In this document: one piece after another, positions 39,296-49,377 of the stretch
Layout: each line of letters starts with the position of its first letter
Position numbering within the stretch: the stretch's first letter is position 1
From: Prochlorococcus sp. AG-409-P01
GTDB taxonomy: Bacteria; Cyanobacteriota; Cyanobacteriia; PCC-6307; Cyanobiaceae
DNA: 64,000 bases
NCBI GenBank assembly: GCA_003215335.1
Contig: QCKM01000005.1
Location: 101,546 to 165,545 of the forward strand
Direction: 5' to 3'
The notes under the pieces: generated by a model
The model's database searches: none
What the model was told of the DNA's origin: nothing
The model's input: the letters and a program-made list of their open reading frames with translations, nothing else
Made by a program: the position numbers and the translations under genes

Positions 39296-40708
39296 TCAAG
39301 AGGGAGAAGGTAAATTCAACTTATTAGGCAGCACAAAAGAATTCTTAATTTGCCTATATGGAAGAATCTCTACCCCTCTGTAGTAATGGTTAAGAATCTG
39401 GCGAAAACTTGAGCCTCGCTTTGCCAATCCATGAGCCCCCCACTGACTCATCCCCACACCATGGCCAGCACCAGAACCGTTCACACGCAAAAACAACTGT
39501 TGACCCTTTTTATCTGGTGAAGGTGGAGAAGTTGTCGGGGGAGGTGTCGAGGGGGGATTTTTAGAAATCATTTCTGCAAGCCACTCATCCTTATTGCTAC
39601 GAAGACCTTGACCATTAAGTACAAAAACCTGATCAGAACCGCCATAAAAAGACTTGAAATGCGAAAGCTTAGGAGGACTAGAGAAAATCGACGCAAGAAA
39701 ACTGCTTTTAGGAGGACCTTGATCAGTCATCTCAAAATTAACTTGAGTGCTTTTAAGCCCTAAACGACTTCTTACATCCCTACCACTCAAAACAAGCTGA
39801 CCGCTAGGTCCATAAACCCTAGCCATACTGACTCGGCCAGTAGCAGTAGCTCGAAGAACCTCAACATGGTTAACACCATTAACTTCATGAAATGCCTTCT
39901 TTAGCTGGTCTGGAGTGAATATGACCTCCCACTTATGGACTGGGCTATGAGAATCATGATCCTGAACACTTACCAAATACGGCAACTGCTTACTCCAAAC
40001 CGCGCCACTAGCCTCAGTAACGCCACCAGAGCTGCTGTGAAACACAGCATTTATCAACTTCCCATCATGAGTGAGTACTAAAGAACGAGTAGTGTCAACG
40101 GCTCTCCTAGTGCTATTAGTCTCTGCTTCAACTCCAAGATATACCTGACTAGATTGACTAGACTCAATGTCATAGTTCCCAACTTTTGGCAACTGTTGTA
40201 AGGCATATGTGCGTGCCGCAACTGCCTGAGCCTTTAGTGCCTCAATAGGCCAAGCTTTAGGCATCTCACTACCAACAACACTTTTCAAATAAGTCTCTAT
40301 CCCCAGATGATTAACTACTTCTAATTTGTTTTCTCGAATATGTACTCTTAATTCACCTCTATACCTACGTTTTCCCAGCCAAATGCCACGAGGGTTATCA
40401 CTTCTAATCCTTAACTCATTGTTTACCCCAAGTGAAAAAACTCTTCCCAAAGGACCTTCTATCGAAGTTTTGAATGAGCCTGGCCGGTGAAGGATGTTTG
40501 CTGAGCGAACCCTCCACGATTTAGATCCAGGGCCCTGTATTTGAAGAGGATAACGACTATCTGAACGAAAACGTAATCGCGATGCTTCCATTACCAAAAC
40601 ACGCATCACCGGCTCTTGTGCAGCAATTACTTCAACAGAATTGCTTAGGAACGACAGCACAAGGACAATTCCTAAACCACAATTTCTCAGCCAAGATGGC
40701 CGCACCAC
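39296..40708 (-). CDS. SpoIID/LytB-domain exported protein
   Basis: 470 residues with a signal peptide ([18 protein letters not shown]). The SpoIID domain is clear: [31 protein letters not shown] and [17 protein letters not shown], then [38 protein letters not shown], the conserved C-terminal block. The family includes lytic transglycosylases acting on denuded glycan and amidase enhancers. A Pro/Ser/Thr-rich insert lies near 395-410. GTG start. Confidence 0.87.
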   Translation of the reverse strand: MVRPSWLRNCGLGIVLVLSFLSNSVEVIAAQEPVMRVLVMEASRLRFRSDSRYPLQIQGPGSKSWRVRSANILHRPGSFKTSIEGPLGRVFSLGVNNELRIRSDNPRGIWLGKRRYRGELRVHIRENKLEVVNHLGIETYLKSVVGSEMPKAWPIEALKAQAVAARTYALQQLPKVGNYDIESSQSSQVYLGVEAETNSTRRAVDTTRSLVLTHDGKLINAVFHSSSGGVTEASGAVWSKQLPYLVSVQDHDSHSPVHKWEVIFTPDQLKKAFHEVNGVNHVEVLRATATGRVSMARVYGPSGQLVLSGRDVRSRLGLKSTQVNFEMTDQGPPKSSFLASIFSSPPKLSHFKSFYGGSDQVFVLNGQGLRSNKDEWLAEMISKNPPSTPPPTTSPPSPDKKGQQLFLRVNGSGAGHGVGMSQWGAHGLAKRGSSFRQILNHYYRGVEILPYRQIKNSFVLPNKLNLPSPS

Positions 40709-40807
40709 AAAAACTGCTTAATAAGAAAACCCAGTTTGCACCCCCACAAGAAACCAAGCCAGGGGTCAGACTCATTAAGTCAAAATTTTCATAGAGATCT
40801 GAGAACC

Positions 40808-41761
40808 TTGCAGATCACCTTCCTAGGCACCAGTTCAGGCGTTCCAACTCGAAGCAGGAACGTATCAGCAGTCACTTTGCGTCTACCTCAACGTTCGGAA
40901 TTGTGGCTATTTGATTGTGGAGAAGGCACTCAGCACCAATTTCTCCGGAGTGATCTGCGTCAATCCCAACTGCGCAGAATTTTTATCTCACATATGCATG
41001 GAGATCATATATTTGGCTTGCCTGGGCTATTAGCAAGCCTTGGGCTGGCAGGGAACAGCTCAGGCATAGATCTATACGGCCCCGATCCTCTTGAGAACTA
41101 TTTAGAAGGGGTTCTATACAACAGCTCGAGCAGAATCGGATACCCCATAAAAGTCCATCAAGTAAGGGAAAGCGCAAAACAAAACAAAATCCTTTTCGAA
41201 GATGATGATTTTGCTGTCAGATGCACACTGATATCGCACCGTATTCCAGCGTTTGCCTATCGAGTAGATCAAAAACCAAGACCTGGAAAATTTGATATAG
41301 AAAAAGCTCGCTATCTAAAAATCCCTCCTGGTCCAATTTTTGCATCCTTAAAACGAGGCGAAAAAGTAACTCTTCAAGATGGCAGGACTTTTGATGGTCG
41401 TGACTTTTGTGGCCCCACTAGACCTGGCAGCAGTTTTGTTTATTGCACAGATACTATTTTTTCGGAAGACGCCGTAACACTCGCTAAGGGAGCCGATCTT
41501 CTAGTCCATGAAGCGACTTATTCACATGGAGATGCTGAGCTGGCCTGTCAACGCAAACATTCCACCTCAACGATGGCAGCGCAAACAGCTGCTGAAGCGT
41601 GTGTAGGGCAGCTAGTGCTAACCCATCTAAGTCCAAGGTATATGCCCGGAAATCCAACAACCCCTAATGACCTTCTCCAAGAAGCAAAAGCGATTTTCCC
41701 GAATACTCTCCTGGCAAAAGACTTTCTAACCGTGGAAGTAAAGCCAAAAGACAGAAGTTGA
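40808..41761 (+). CDS. rnz: ribonuclease Z
   Basis: Zinc endonuclease that trims tRNA 3' ends; fits the absence of encoded CCA in the three tRNA genes here. Starts [14 protein letters not shown] from TTG at 40808; the upstream frame from 40736 does not match the family. [15 protein letters not shown] is the HxHxDH site; FVYCTDTIF and [10 protein letters not shown] give later metal ligands. 317 residues. Confidence 0.94.
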   Translation: MQITFLGTSSGVPTRSRNVSAVTLRLPQRSELWLFDCGEGTQHQFLRSDLRQSQLRRIFISHMHGDHIFGLPGLLASLGLAGNSSGIDLYGPDPLENYLEGVLYNSSSRIGYPIKVHQVRESAKQNKILFEDDDFAVRCTLISHRIPAFAYRVDQKPRPGKFDIEKARYLKIPPGPIFASLKRGEKVTLQDGRTFDGRDFCGPTRPGSSFVYCTDTIFSEDAVTLAKGADLLVHEATYSHGDAELACQRKHSTSTMAAQTAAEACVGQLVLTHLSPRYMPGNPTTPNDLLQEAKAIFPNTLLAKDFLTVEVKPKDRS

Positions 41762-41851
41762 TAAGTCACACAACAAGCTGGCCCTTGAAATAAACTCTTA
41801 AAAAACTGTCCTTACTAGTAAACATAGAAAAAATCCCAATAAGAAATATTC

Positions 41852-42178
41852 CTAAAAGGTTGGTGGCATTGAATTGATATGGCCTTGAGATCTTGGATGA
41901 CGGCTATACCACCACTCCTGCAAAACAGGGGTAAACCGTTTTGAGAATAATGTAAGAACAGTGGTCGTAGATCTTGATCCTGGTTGAAGTAGCTCGACTG
42001 CATATGAAGGACATCTACGAGATGCCAAATCAGGAACAAAACGCCTGCCAATGCGACGCCAACTGGGCTCTTTACTTTTCCATGCAAGACGTGAGCAAGG
42101 CCATGGCAACTCCTCACGATCAAAGAGTCGGCAACAAGGTCCTATCACTCGAAAGCTGTACTGACCACCTGAACTCAT
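41852..42178 (-). CDS. basic conserved-looking protein, unknown
   Basis: 108 residues from an ATG with GGGAG seven bases upstream, the best ribosome site of the competing frames here. It starts MSSGGQYSFRVIGPCC and is rich in Arg, Trp, Cys and Pro (LPWPCSRLAWKSKEPSWRRIGRR). No family recognised. Overlapping frames on both strands lack ribosome sites and look like shadows. Confidence 0.6.
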   Translation of the reverse strand: MSSGGQYSFRVIGPCCRLFDREELPWPCSRLAWKSKEPSWRRIGRRFVPDLASRRCPSYAVELLQPGSRSTTTVLTLFSKRFTPVLQEWWYSRHPRSQGHINSMPPTF

Positions 42179-42274
42179 ATGAATACTCCCAGGTTCTACA
42201 AGGGAGTTGACTTGTCGACTGGGAAGAGATGCTGAACTCACATTTCAAAGAAGTTTATGAAAACAAGCCTTACA

Positions 42275-42300
42275 AAAAAGCCACCCATTGAGGGTGGCTG
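42275..42300 (-). terminator. terminator of the ferredoxin gene
   Basis: On the minus strand AGCCACCC and GGGTGGCT form an 8-bp stem with a short loop, followed by TTTTTTG. About 55 bases after the ferredoxin stop. Confidence 0.85.
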
Positions 42301-42354
42301 ATCAAGAGAGTATTCGCAAGCCTAAGTAGCGGAAATTGAGATAAGGCAGTTATC

Positions 42355-42654
42355 TCAATAAAGCTCCTCTTCGGCATGCGTTGTGATTGTGCAATCAGAG
42401 GTGGGGTAAGCCACACAAGTCAGAACAAAACCAGCTTCCAATTGGTCATCGTCCAAGAAGCTCTGATCAGACTGGTCAACAGTGCCAGAAGTGATTTTCC
42501 CTGCACATGTAGAACAGGCTCCTGCTCTGCATGAATAAGGAAGATCAATGCCCTGTTCTTCAGCAGCATCAAGGATGTACTGATCATCAGGCACATCAAT
42601 GGTTTTGTTCAAACCCTCACTCTGGTTTTGAAGTGTGACCTTGTAAGAAGCCAT
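42355..42654 (-). CDS. petF: plant-type [2Fe-2S] ferredoxin
   Basis: 99 residues, [14 protein letters not shown] to HAEEELY. Cluster ligands are in [12 protein letters not shown] plus the distal Cys in VLTCVAYP, the chloroplast-type arrangement; the C-terminal EEELY is typical. It accepts electrons from photosystem I and feeds FNR and reductases. I start at the ATG that gives the family N-terminus; the longer frame is not needed. Confidence 0.96.
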   Translation of the reverse strand: MASYKVTLQNQSEGLNKTIDVPDDQYILDAAEEQGIDLPYSCRAGACSTCAGKITSGTVDQSDQSFLDDDQLEAGFVLTCVAYPTSDCTITTHAEEELY

Positions 42655-42808
42655 GGGAAAGATCGAAACGCACAGAAAACCCGAGGCAACGGAAATCACC
42701 ATGGGGTCGATCATTTTTACATTCCGAGAGGCCAATTCATACGTGTTCTTGGCAGCTCAACACTCAAGGCCGATCTAAAGCGCTCAAAGGATAAGCTGTA
42801 CTTATATG

Positions 42809-43723
42809 TTAAACGCCATCTTTTAGGGGTTTGCGGACCTCAAGAAGAGCCCATCCATCCTTCTGAAAAGAAGCCCAAACATGCCAGCCTGATTCCTCTA
42901 AAACACGCTTCACTCTTGGGATCTGGCTAACCAAAAGACCGCTAAGAAAGGCTTGACCTCTATCAGAAAGCACCTCTCCAAACCGCGGAGCAAGCGCTTC
43001 GATGACTGGAGCAAGAATATTGCAAAGCAACAAATCAACCTTCTCCTTATTCAGCTCAGATGCAAGGACTTCGACAGAACCTTGCAAAACCCTCAATCGA
43101 GACACATCCAATTGATTGAGCTTGGAGTTGTGATGGGTTGAGCAAACAGCCAAAGGGTCATTATCAACAGCAAAAACTTGTTTGGCCCCAATAGCCATAG
43201 CCGCGATACCTAAAATTCCGCTACCACAACCAAGATCAGCAACTATCTTGCTAGAGATAGATGTTTTTTCGAGAGCCTCAAGACATAAACGAGTAGTGGG
43301 GTGACTGCCAGTTCCAAAAGCACTCCCAGGATCGATATGAATTACCACGCGATCCGAATATTCCTTGGGCAAATCCAACCAAGCAGGCAAAATCAAAAAA
43401 TGATTTCCAACAGGATCTGGCATCCAGTGTTGTTTCCAAGAGCAACTCCAATCTTCATCAACGATCACCTCCCAAATAGGTCTTCCAAAAGACAATCCAA
43501 AGGGTTCAGACAAAGCCCGCAATGATTTCAGCAACTCTTCTCTTGAAGAGGCGTCTCTCCATTCGCCAGCAGGCAGCCAAACAAACAAATTCAGCTCAAA
43601 AGGGTTGTCTGGTGAATACTCCGAAGCAAATCTATTTATCCCAAGATCATCAAGCTTCCAGAACAATGAATCTTCCAACTCTGATGGGAAAGCAATCTCA
43701 AGAAGCCACCAAGAAGAAGTCAA
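42809..43723 (-). CDS. prmA: ribosomal protein L11 methyltransferase
   Basis: 304 residues; N-terminal substrate-recognition domain (to about 120) and a Rossmann domain with HIDPGSAFGTGSHPTT, VADLGCGSGILGIAAMAIGAKQV and LLLCNILAPVIEALAP, diagnostic of PrmA. TTG start. Just downstream of serA on the same strand. Confidence 0.94.
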   Translation of the reverse strand: MTSSWWLLEIAFPSELEDSLFWKLDDLGINRFASEYSPDNPFELNLFVWLPAGEWRDASSREELLKSLRALSEPFGLSFGRPIWEVIVDEDWSCSWKQHWMPDPVGNHFLILPAWLDLPKEYSDRVVIHIDPGSAFGTGSHPTTRLCLEALEKTSISSKIVADLGCGSGILGIAAMAIGAKQVFAVDNDPLAVCSTHHNSKLNQLDVSRLRVLQGSVEVLASELNKEKVDLLLCNILAPVIEALAPRFGEVLSDRGQAFLSGLLVSQIPRVKRVLEESGWHVWASFQKDGWALLEVRKPLKDGV

Positions 43724-43761
43724 TACAATAAAAATCGATTACCAAAATGACTTAAGAGACA

Positions 43762-45348
43762 TCAAAGAGTCACTGAGTGAGCCTCTTTGATCCCATTGAT
43801 CGAGTGAATTGAAGCAAGTAGGTCTGAAGGGATTGGATCATCAAGGCTAAGGACCATTACTGCATCTCCTCTGACAATGCGACGACCTACTTGCATAGAG
43901 GCAATATTGACATTGTGTTCGCCAAGGAGTGAACCTAAATATCCAATAATTCCTGGCATATCTCTATGGCGAGCAAAAAGCATGTATCGGCTAGGGGATG
44001 CATTTACTGGAAAATCATCAATAGTTGTGATCCTTAGATCCCCGTCAGCAAAAACTGCGCCTGTAACGCTATGACTTCCCTGCTCGCCTCTATTAGTTAG
44101 TTGTAATGACCCTGAGGCAAAGTCTCTACTTGAATCATCCTTTACTTCAAGGACGTTGATACCACGGCCTTTAGCTTCAAGAGAAGCATTGACGTAGTTG
44201 ATCCTTTCCCCTAGAGCACTAGTCAACAAACCCTTCAAAGCCGCAATAACAATCGGCTGAGATGGATGCTGAGAGAACTCTCCTTGCAATCGCACTTCAA
44301 GCTCTTGTGTTTGACCAGCTGAAAGCTGACTAACTAAGAGACCTAACGTTTCAGCCAAGTGGAGGTGAGGCTTAAGTCTTTCCATAATCTCTGCATTAAG
44401 ACCAGGGATATTCACGGCACTTCTTGCTGGTAGTCCTAAAAGAACATCACGAATCTGCTCGGCCACATCAATAGCGACATTCTCCTGAGCTTCTTCCGTT
44501 GAAGCCCCTAAGTGAGGAGTGAGAATCAAGCGTTCATTGACTGAACGCAATGGTGAATCTTCTGACAGTGGTTCCTTGGCATATACATCAAGAGCCGCAC
44601 CAGAAATCAAACCTGACTGAATAGCTTCCGCGAGAGCAGATTCATCAACAATTCCTCCACGGGCACAATTGACCAATCTTGCACTGGGCTTCATTTTGCG
44701 AAACAGATCCTTATTAACAATGTTTTCCGTTTCAGGCGTTCTTGGCAAATGAAGAGTGATGTAATCCGCTTGCTCAAACAGCACATCCATATCAATTAGC
44801 TTCACTTGCATCTGTAGAGCCCTTTCTGCAGAGACAAACGGGTCATATGCCAAAACCTCCATCCCCATCGCCTTTGCAACTTTGGCAACATGAGACCCAA
44901 TTTTGCCTAACCCAACAACCCCAAGAACTTTCTTATAAAGCTCATTTCCTACATATTTTTTCCTGTCCCATCCCCCCGACATTGTGCTGACATGAGCATG
45001 TGGGACGTGCCTGGAAAGTGATAAAAGAAGTGCAAGTGCATGTTCAGCCGCAGCAATAGTGTTGCCTTCTGGTGAATTGACGACCAACACACCTCGCTGA
45101 GTTGCAGCAAGAACATCAACATTGTCAACACCGACTCCTGCTCGTCCAATAATGCGGAGATTGTGCGCTTCCTCAATAAGATCACCCGTAACCTGGGTCC
45201 CAGACCGGATCATCAATGCATCGTATTCACCAATAATGGACTGGAGATCCGTTTTTGTAAGACCAAGCCGCTGATCTACTTGAGCAACCTGACCAAGGAT
45301 TTCAATCCCTGCCTGATCAATAGGGTCAGAAACCAAAATTTTCGTCAT
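43762..45348 (-). CDS. serA: D-3-phosphoglycerate dehydrogenase
   Basis: First step of serine synthesis from 3-phosphoglycerate. 528 residues: substrate domain, NAD-binding domain with VLGVVGLGKIGSHVAKVAKAMG near 145, catalytic Arg/Glu/His (NCARGGIVDE, LILTPHLGASTEEA), an intervening ASB domain and a C-terminal ACT domain (MPGIIGYLGSLLGEHNVNIASMQVGR). Standard long form. Confidence 0.97.
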   Translation of the reverse strand: MTKILVSDPIDQAGIEILGQVAQVDQRLGLTKTDLQSIIGEYDALMIRSGTQVTGDLIEEAHNLRIIGRAGVGVDNVDVLAATQRGVLVVNSPEGNTIAAAEHALALLLSLSRHVPHAHVSTMSGGWDRKKYVGNELYKKVLGVVGLGKIGSHVAKVAKAMGMEVLAYDPFVSAERALQMQVKLIDMDVLFEQADYITLHLPRTPETENIVNKDLFRKMKPSARLVNCARGGIVDESALAEAIQSGLISGAALDVYAKEPLSEDSPLRSVNERLILTPHLGASTEEAQENVAIDVAEQIRDVLLGLPARSAVNIPGLNAEIMERLKPHLHLAETLGLLVSQLSAGQTQELEVRLQGEFSQHPSQPIVIAALKGLLTSALGERINYVNASLEAKGRGINVLEVKDDSSRDFASGSLQLTNRGEQGSHSVTGAVFADGDLRITTIDDFPVNASPSRYMLFARHRDMPGIIGYLGSLLGEHNVNIASMQVGRRIVRGDAVMVLSLDDPIPSDLLASIHSINGIKEAHSVTL

Positions 45349-45434
45349 TATCAGGCGAATGAGTGCCGAACAGCACTGTAATGAGAGAAGTGTTTCTAAG
45401 CCCTTTTTCTGGTGAGGGTTCAGAATTCAACTAA

Positions 45435-46016
45435 TTGAGGAACAAATTAGTGGCTGTTTGCGTAATAGTGCTTTCAACAAAGACCAAAGCGAATGAACTC
45501 TGTGAAAATTTGACACAGGCCTCAACAACATTGAGCAAATGTATCCTCATCGAACCTACCCCAAATAAATCAACGTCCACTGAGGAAATTCCAACTAAAA
45601 CAGAATTGGATTTACCCTCACTAACTCCGGTCAAAATAAAGACTCTTGAATTATTAAATCCCCAAATTTCAAGTCAACGCAGACAACGAAATATGGCCCT
45701 TTGGCTTATGCCTTTTGGGCTTTTAGCCGGTCTTAGCTTCAGTCAAATGACTGGCCTAGATACCTTTGCAAAGTTCGGAGCGTGGGGGCAGCCTGTTATC
45801 AGCAGCCTGCTAGGGATGTGTTCTGGATGGATTGGTAGTTTTTTCGCAGCAAAAAGTGTCAACTCAGCCAATGATGATGGTGTGAAATACCTCAGAAAGA
45901 AGAACGAGGAAAACAGATGGCTGCTTTTGCTTGAGACCCCCATGGGAGTCGAATTGCCTTGGCAATTAATCAAAGCATCAAGCCCAATAGAAACAGTCAG
46001 ACTGAACGAACTTTGA
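45435..46016 (+). CDS. membrane protein, unknown
   Basis: 193 residues from a TTG (start uncertain). The first 75 residues are Thr/Ser-rich; then RRQRNMALWLMPFGLLAGLSFSQMTGLDTFAKFG and PVISSLLGMCSGWIGSFFAA give two hydrophobic helices, followed by LLLLETPMGVELPWQLI. The end overlaps the start of the S4-domain gene (TTG inside the stop), so the two are probably coupled. Confidence 0.65.
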   Translation: MRNKLVAVCVIVLSTKTKANELCENLTQASTTLSKCILIEPTPNKSTSTEEIPTKTELDLPSLTPVKIKTLELLNPQISSQRRQRNMALWLMPFGLLAGLSFSQMTGLDTFAKFGAWGQPVISSLLGMCSGWIGSFFAAKSVNSANDDGVKYLRKKNEENRWLLLLETPMGVELPWQLIKASSPIETVRLNEL

Positions 46017-46807
46017 AGCTTCCTATTGATCAGTTGCAAAAAGGTTGTACAGATCCCAAAGGCATGGAGGAATTAATAATGCAAGCAGAGTCTGTACTTC
46101 GCACTTGGCAACAAAAATGGAGCCCTTTCCTTTCAGGATCTTTAATCGAAGAAGCCTTACAACGATTAACACTGCTAAATGGCCTGCATTGGCACGCAGA
46201 AGGTGGGCACCCTGGAGCTGAACGACAAAGGCTTCTTTGTAGACCTTACCCAGATGATTCTCAATTACTTGAACCGCCAGAAGCCGCCCCAATTCTTGGC
46301 CTAATTATTGAAGGAAACTTTTTATTTGATCGAGCGACCCCAACAGACATTCGAACATGCTTAGAACAAATGGGAGTTCAACAAGAAGAATTGGGAGATA
46401 TTTGGATTAGAGGCGACAGAGGTGCTGAAGCAATTTGCACTCCTGAGGCTGCTCTAAGACTCCACAAGAGAATCGGAATGATTAGAGCGGTAGAAATCTC
46501 ATGCGAGAAGGTTCTCGTTTCTCAACTCAACCCTCCATACGCAAGACTCCCCAAGAGATTCTCTAGTGTCGAAGCCTCCTCTCGGCTAGATGCGATTGCT
46601 TCAGCAGGCTTTGGTATCTCACGAGCCAAGATTGTGAGTCAAATCAAAGCTGGTCGCCTCAGAGTCAATTGGCATCAGGTCTCCAAACCAAGTATTGAGC
46701 TGGTTGCAGGCGATAGGCTCCAACTACAAGATCGAGGTGTTGTTGAAATCCTAAAAGTGGAACTCACCAAACGACAACGTTGGCGAGTAGAAATGCTGAG
46801 AAGATGA
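46013..46807 (+). CDS. S4-domain RNA-binding protein (photosystem II S4/YlmH type)
   Basis: 264 residues. N-terminal two thirds match the cyanobacterial YlmH-like group (GLHWHAEGGHPGAERQRLL, LDRIGMIRAVEIS-like block); the C-terminal S4 domain is SSRLDAIASAGFGISRAKIVSQIKAGRLRVNWHQVSKPSIELVAGDRLQL. I use the TTG at 46013, which lies in the upstream stop and keeps the conserved LPIDQLQKG start; an ATG at 46064 is the alternative. Binds structured RNA; in plants and cyanobacteria linked to photosystem II. Confidence 0.85.
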   Translation: MKLPIDQLQKGCTDPKGMEELIMQAESVLRTWQQKWSPFLSGSLIEEALQRLTLLNGLHWHAEGGHPGAERQRLLCRPYPDDSQLLEPPEAAPILGLIIEGNFLFDRATPTDIRTCLEQMGVQQEELGDIWIRGDRGAEAICTPEAALRLHKRIGMIRAVEISCEKVLVSQLNPPYARLPKRFSSVEASSRLDAIASAGFGISRAKIVSQIKAGRLRVNWHQVSKPSIELVAGDRLQLQDRGVVEILKVELTKRQRWRVEMLRR

Positions 46808-46887
46808 TGGGCGTTCTAAAGAGCTGCTAATTTCTATAAATTGGATTCTGTCGCTCTTGGATTACTCCATCATTCAAAGAATCCCGC

Positions 46888-46959
46888 GGGCGATTAGCTC
46901 AGAGGTAGAGCACTACCTTGACACGGTAGGAGTCACTGGTTCGATTCCAGTATCGCCCA
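46888..46959 (+). tRNA. tRNA-Val (anticodon GAC)
   Basis: Acceptor GGGCGAT/ATCGCCC, anticodon stem CTACC/GGTAG around TTGACAC (GAC), T loop TTCGATT, discriminator A. It borders an AT-rich two-gene cassette. Confidence 0.97.
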
Positions 46960-47028
46960 TTAATTTTCCTGCCAGTATTTATTGAAAAAAGTAGAGTCAG
47001 TGCAATAAGCAATAGTGGTTACAGTTAC

Positions 47029-48018
47029 ATGCTGCTAATAGGCTGCCAAGATGTTGGGCCCGCAAAATATCTAGCACACCTTCAGGACATCTTCAAAGAA
47101 CCATCTTTCTGCTTATCCTCAGATCTAAACCGATCAATATTTAACACTCAAAAAGTTAATCATATTAAAAGCCTCTCAGAAGCAAAGAATATCAATCTAG
47201 TCATCTCAGGCACATCACTTGGTGATACAAGCAATAGCCTTGACAAACAAATGTTGTGCTGGGCGAAAAAGAATCAAATACCATCTATATCAATAATTGA
47301 ACATTGGAGTTGGTATCAAAAAAGATTTGAAACATCAACAGGTTTAATCCTTCCTGATTACATAATTTTGAATGATTCGATCGCAGAAGAAGCCGCCATA
47401 AAGGAAGGGTTGCCCAAAGAAATACTAAAACCACTTGGCAATCCTCATCTTGAGATGTTGTGTGGTCAACTAAAACCAATTAGCAGCAAGTCAAAGCTGT
47501 TGAAAAAATATTTTCTCCCTAAAGATAGGAGGTTGATTTTTTTCATCTCTGAAGAAATTAGAAGAGATTTCAAAAAGGATACTAAAGACTTTCTAGGTTA
47601 CGACGAATTCTCAGTTCTTGCAGACATAAGGTCTCTGCTTAAATCCTCTGACCATCTCGTAATTAAAACGCATCCTTCAGAATGCAAGGCAAAGTATGAA
47701 GATTTAATTGAATACAATACAAGCCTTATATCTGATATGTGTTATCAAGAAATTGTAGTCTTGGCTGACAAGGTAATTGGAATGGAGTCTATGCTGCTCT
47801 TGGAATTGTCAATTCATAGAAACGATGTCATAAGTTACAGGCCCAACCCATCAAAAGAATTCATAGGCACACAATTAGGAGTTACAATTAAAGCAAATAA
47901 TTTTGAGGATTTGAAAAATGCAATGAGGACTGAAGCCAAGTCAGAATCAAAGCTTTGTGATAATTTCCATGGCTCAAAAGAACGTATCAAGCAATTCCTA
48001 CTCAAGTTAACTAAATGA
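47029..48018 (+). CDS. possible glycan-related protein with GT-B-like look
   Basis: 329 residues. Alternating strands and helices, NLVISGTSLGD and LPDYIILNDSIAEEAAIKEGLPKEILKPLGNPHLEML resemble the first half of sugar-nucleotide epimerase/glycosyltransferase (GT-B) folds; LVIKTHPSECKAKYEDL recalls the HP motif in capsule glycosyltransferases. No exact family. Clearly more AT-rich than the chromosome around it. The last four bases overlap the aminotransferase gene, so they form an operon. Confidence 0.6.
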   Translation: MLLIGCQDVGPAKYLAHLQDIFKEPSFCLSSDLNRSIFNTQKVNHIKSLSEAKNINLVISGTSLGDTSNSLDKQMLCWAKKNQIPSISIIEHWSWYQKRFETSTGLILPDYIILNDSIAEEAAIKEGLPKEILKPLGNPHLEMLCGQLKPISSKSKLLKKYFLPKDRRLIFFISEEIRRDFKKDTKDFLGYDEFSVLADIRSLLKSSDHLVIKTHPSECKAKYEDLIEYNTSLISDMCYQEIVVLADKVIGMESMLLLELSIHRNDVISYRPNPSKEFIGTQLGVTIKANNFEDLKNAMRTEAKSESKLCDNFHGSKERIKQFLLKLTK

Positions 48019-49316
48019 GCATGATTGATTTAACAAATTCCAATCTTGCAATTAACGGGGGGCCAAAGGTCAGAAAGAAAAAATGGTTTGACAATATTAC
48101 AACTGGCCAGCAAGAAAAAGAAGCCGCTATAAGAGCTATAAATAGTGGGTACCTTTCACTCTTCGAAGGGTCGCACACACCCGATCCACCCTTCTCTTTT
48201 AGTGGGGGTCCAGAAATAATTGCATTAGAAGAAGAGTGGTCACAATTCTATGGAAGTAAATTTTCTATTGCTTTAAATAGTGCGACTTCGGGCTTATATG
48301 CAGCAATTGGTGCATTAGAGATTGGATTTGGAGATGAAGTAATAGTCTCTCCATATACCATGAGTGCATGCGCCTTAGCCCCTCTGATTTATGGGGCAAT
48401 TCCTGTATTTGCCGATATTGATCCCAACTCAGGATGTCTTGATCCTGAGTCAATTTCCCAAAAAATCTCAATGAGAACAAAGGCAATATTAATTGTTCAT
48501 CAATTTGGATTTGTTGCAAATATGGACGCCATTATGGATATAGCCAAAAAATATAATCTCAAAGTCATTGAAGACTGTGCACAGGCTCATGGAGCCAAAT
48601 ACAAAGGTAAAAATGTTGGGACAATTGGTGATATTGGTGTTTTCAGCCTGAATGTAAATAAAACAATTCAAGCTGGCGAAGGTGGCATTTGCATTACAAA
48701 CGACTTAGAACTTTCCTATCGCATCAAACTAATTAGAAACCATGGAGAGGCAGTAGTCGAGAAGGCCGGCTACAAAAACATATTAAATATAGCAGGCTTC
48801 AATTATAGAATGACTGAAATAAGTGCCGCAATAGCCAGAGAGCAATTAAAGAAACTTCCGTATTTAAATAAAGAAAGACTTTCTCTAGTAAATCATCTAA
48901 AAAACTTGTTAAAAAGCTATGATTTTCTCGAGCCTATGAGCGGGTCAGATTCAAACAATGGCACTCAAAATGTATACTATATTTTCCCTGTAAAGTACAA
49001 TAAAAATGCCGCGGGCCATAAGCGCAATATATTCACAGAAGCATTGAATGCTGAAGGCATGCTTTTTTATCAAGGTTATGTATGCCCATTATATCTGCAA
49101 CCTATTTATCAAAAGAAACTTCTTTTCAAGCACGGCTACCCATTTTCCGCGCCACCAAATAAAGATTGTGCTCAGGAATATAAGCAAGGCACCTGCCCAG
49201 TTGCTGAAAGGTTGCACTTTGAGGAAGTTTTAATTAATGAGCATATTCGATTGCCTCATAAGATTAGCGATATAGAAAGTATTGATGATGCACTAAAAAA
49301 ATTGTGCTGCTCTTGA
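48015..49316 (+). CDS. DegT/DnrJ/EryC1/StrS sugar aminotransferase
   Basis: PLP enzyme that aminates keto sugars on nucleotide carriers. 433 residues; SATSGLYAAIGALEIGFGDEVIVSPYTMSA, VIEDCAQAHGAKYKG (PLP-ring Asp) and FSLNVNKTIQAGEGGICIT (PLP Lys at 216). NYRMTEISAAIAREQLKKL is also typical. The ATG overlaps the upstream stop. AT-rich; likely for a surface polysaccharide such as O-antigen. Confidence 0.9.
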   Translation: MSMIDLTNSNLAINGGPKVRKKKWFDNITTGQQEKEAAIRAINSGYLSLFEGSHTPDPPFSFSGGPEIIALEEEWSQFYGSKFSIALNSATSGLYAAIGALEIGFGDEVIVSPYTMSACALAPLIYGAIPVFADIDPNSGCLDPESISQKISMRTKAILIVHQFGFVANMDAIMDIAKKYNLKVIEDCAQAHGAKYKGKNVGTIGDIGVFSLNVNKTIQAGEGGICITNDLELSYRIKLIRNHGEAVVEKAGYKNILNIAGFNYRMTEISAAIAREQLKKLPYLNKERLSLVNHLKNLLKSYDFLEPMSGSDSNNGTQNVYYIFPVKYNKNAAGHKRNIFTEALNAEGMLFYQGYVCPLYLQPIYQKKLLFKHGYPFSAPPNKDCAQEYKQGTCPVAERLHFEEVLINEHIRLPHKISDIESIDDALKKLCCS

Positions 49317-49377
49317 AACACTTGAAGCTTTGCAAAATAAATAGAATGAATTACGAGAATATCTTCTATTAACTCTT

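Noticed and set aside
41974..42210. 78-codon plus-strand frame
   Set aside because: Shadow of the minus-strand gene 41852-42178, which has GGGAG before its ATG and better codon use.
46888..49377. Attachment-site copy of the tRNA-Val 3' end after the two-gene cassette
   Set aside because: I looked for the last ~20 bases of the tRNA between 49316 and 49378 and found no copy, so there is no proof of integrase-type insertion.
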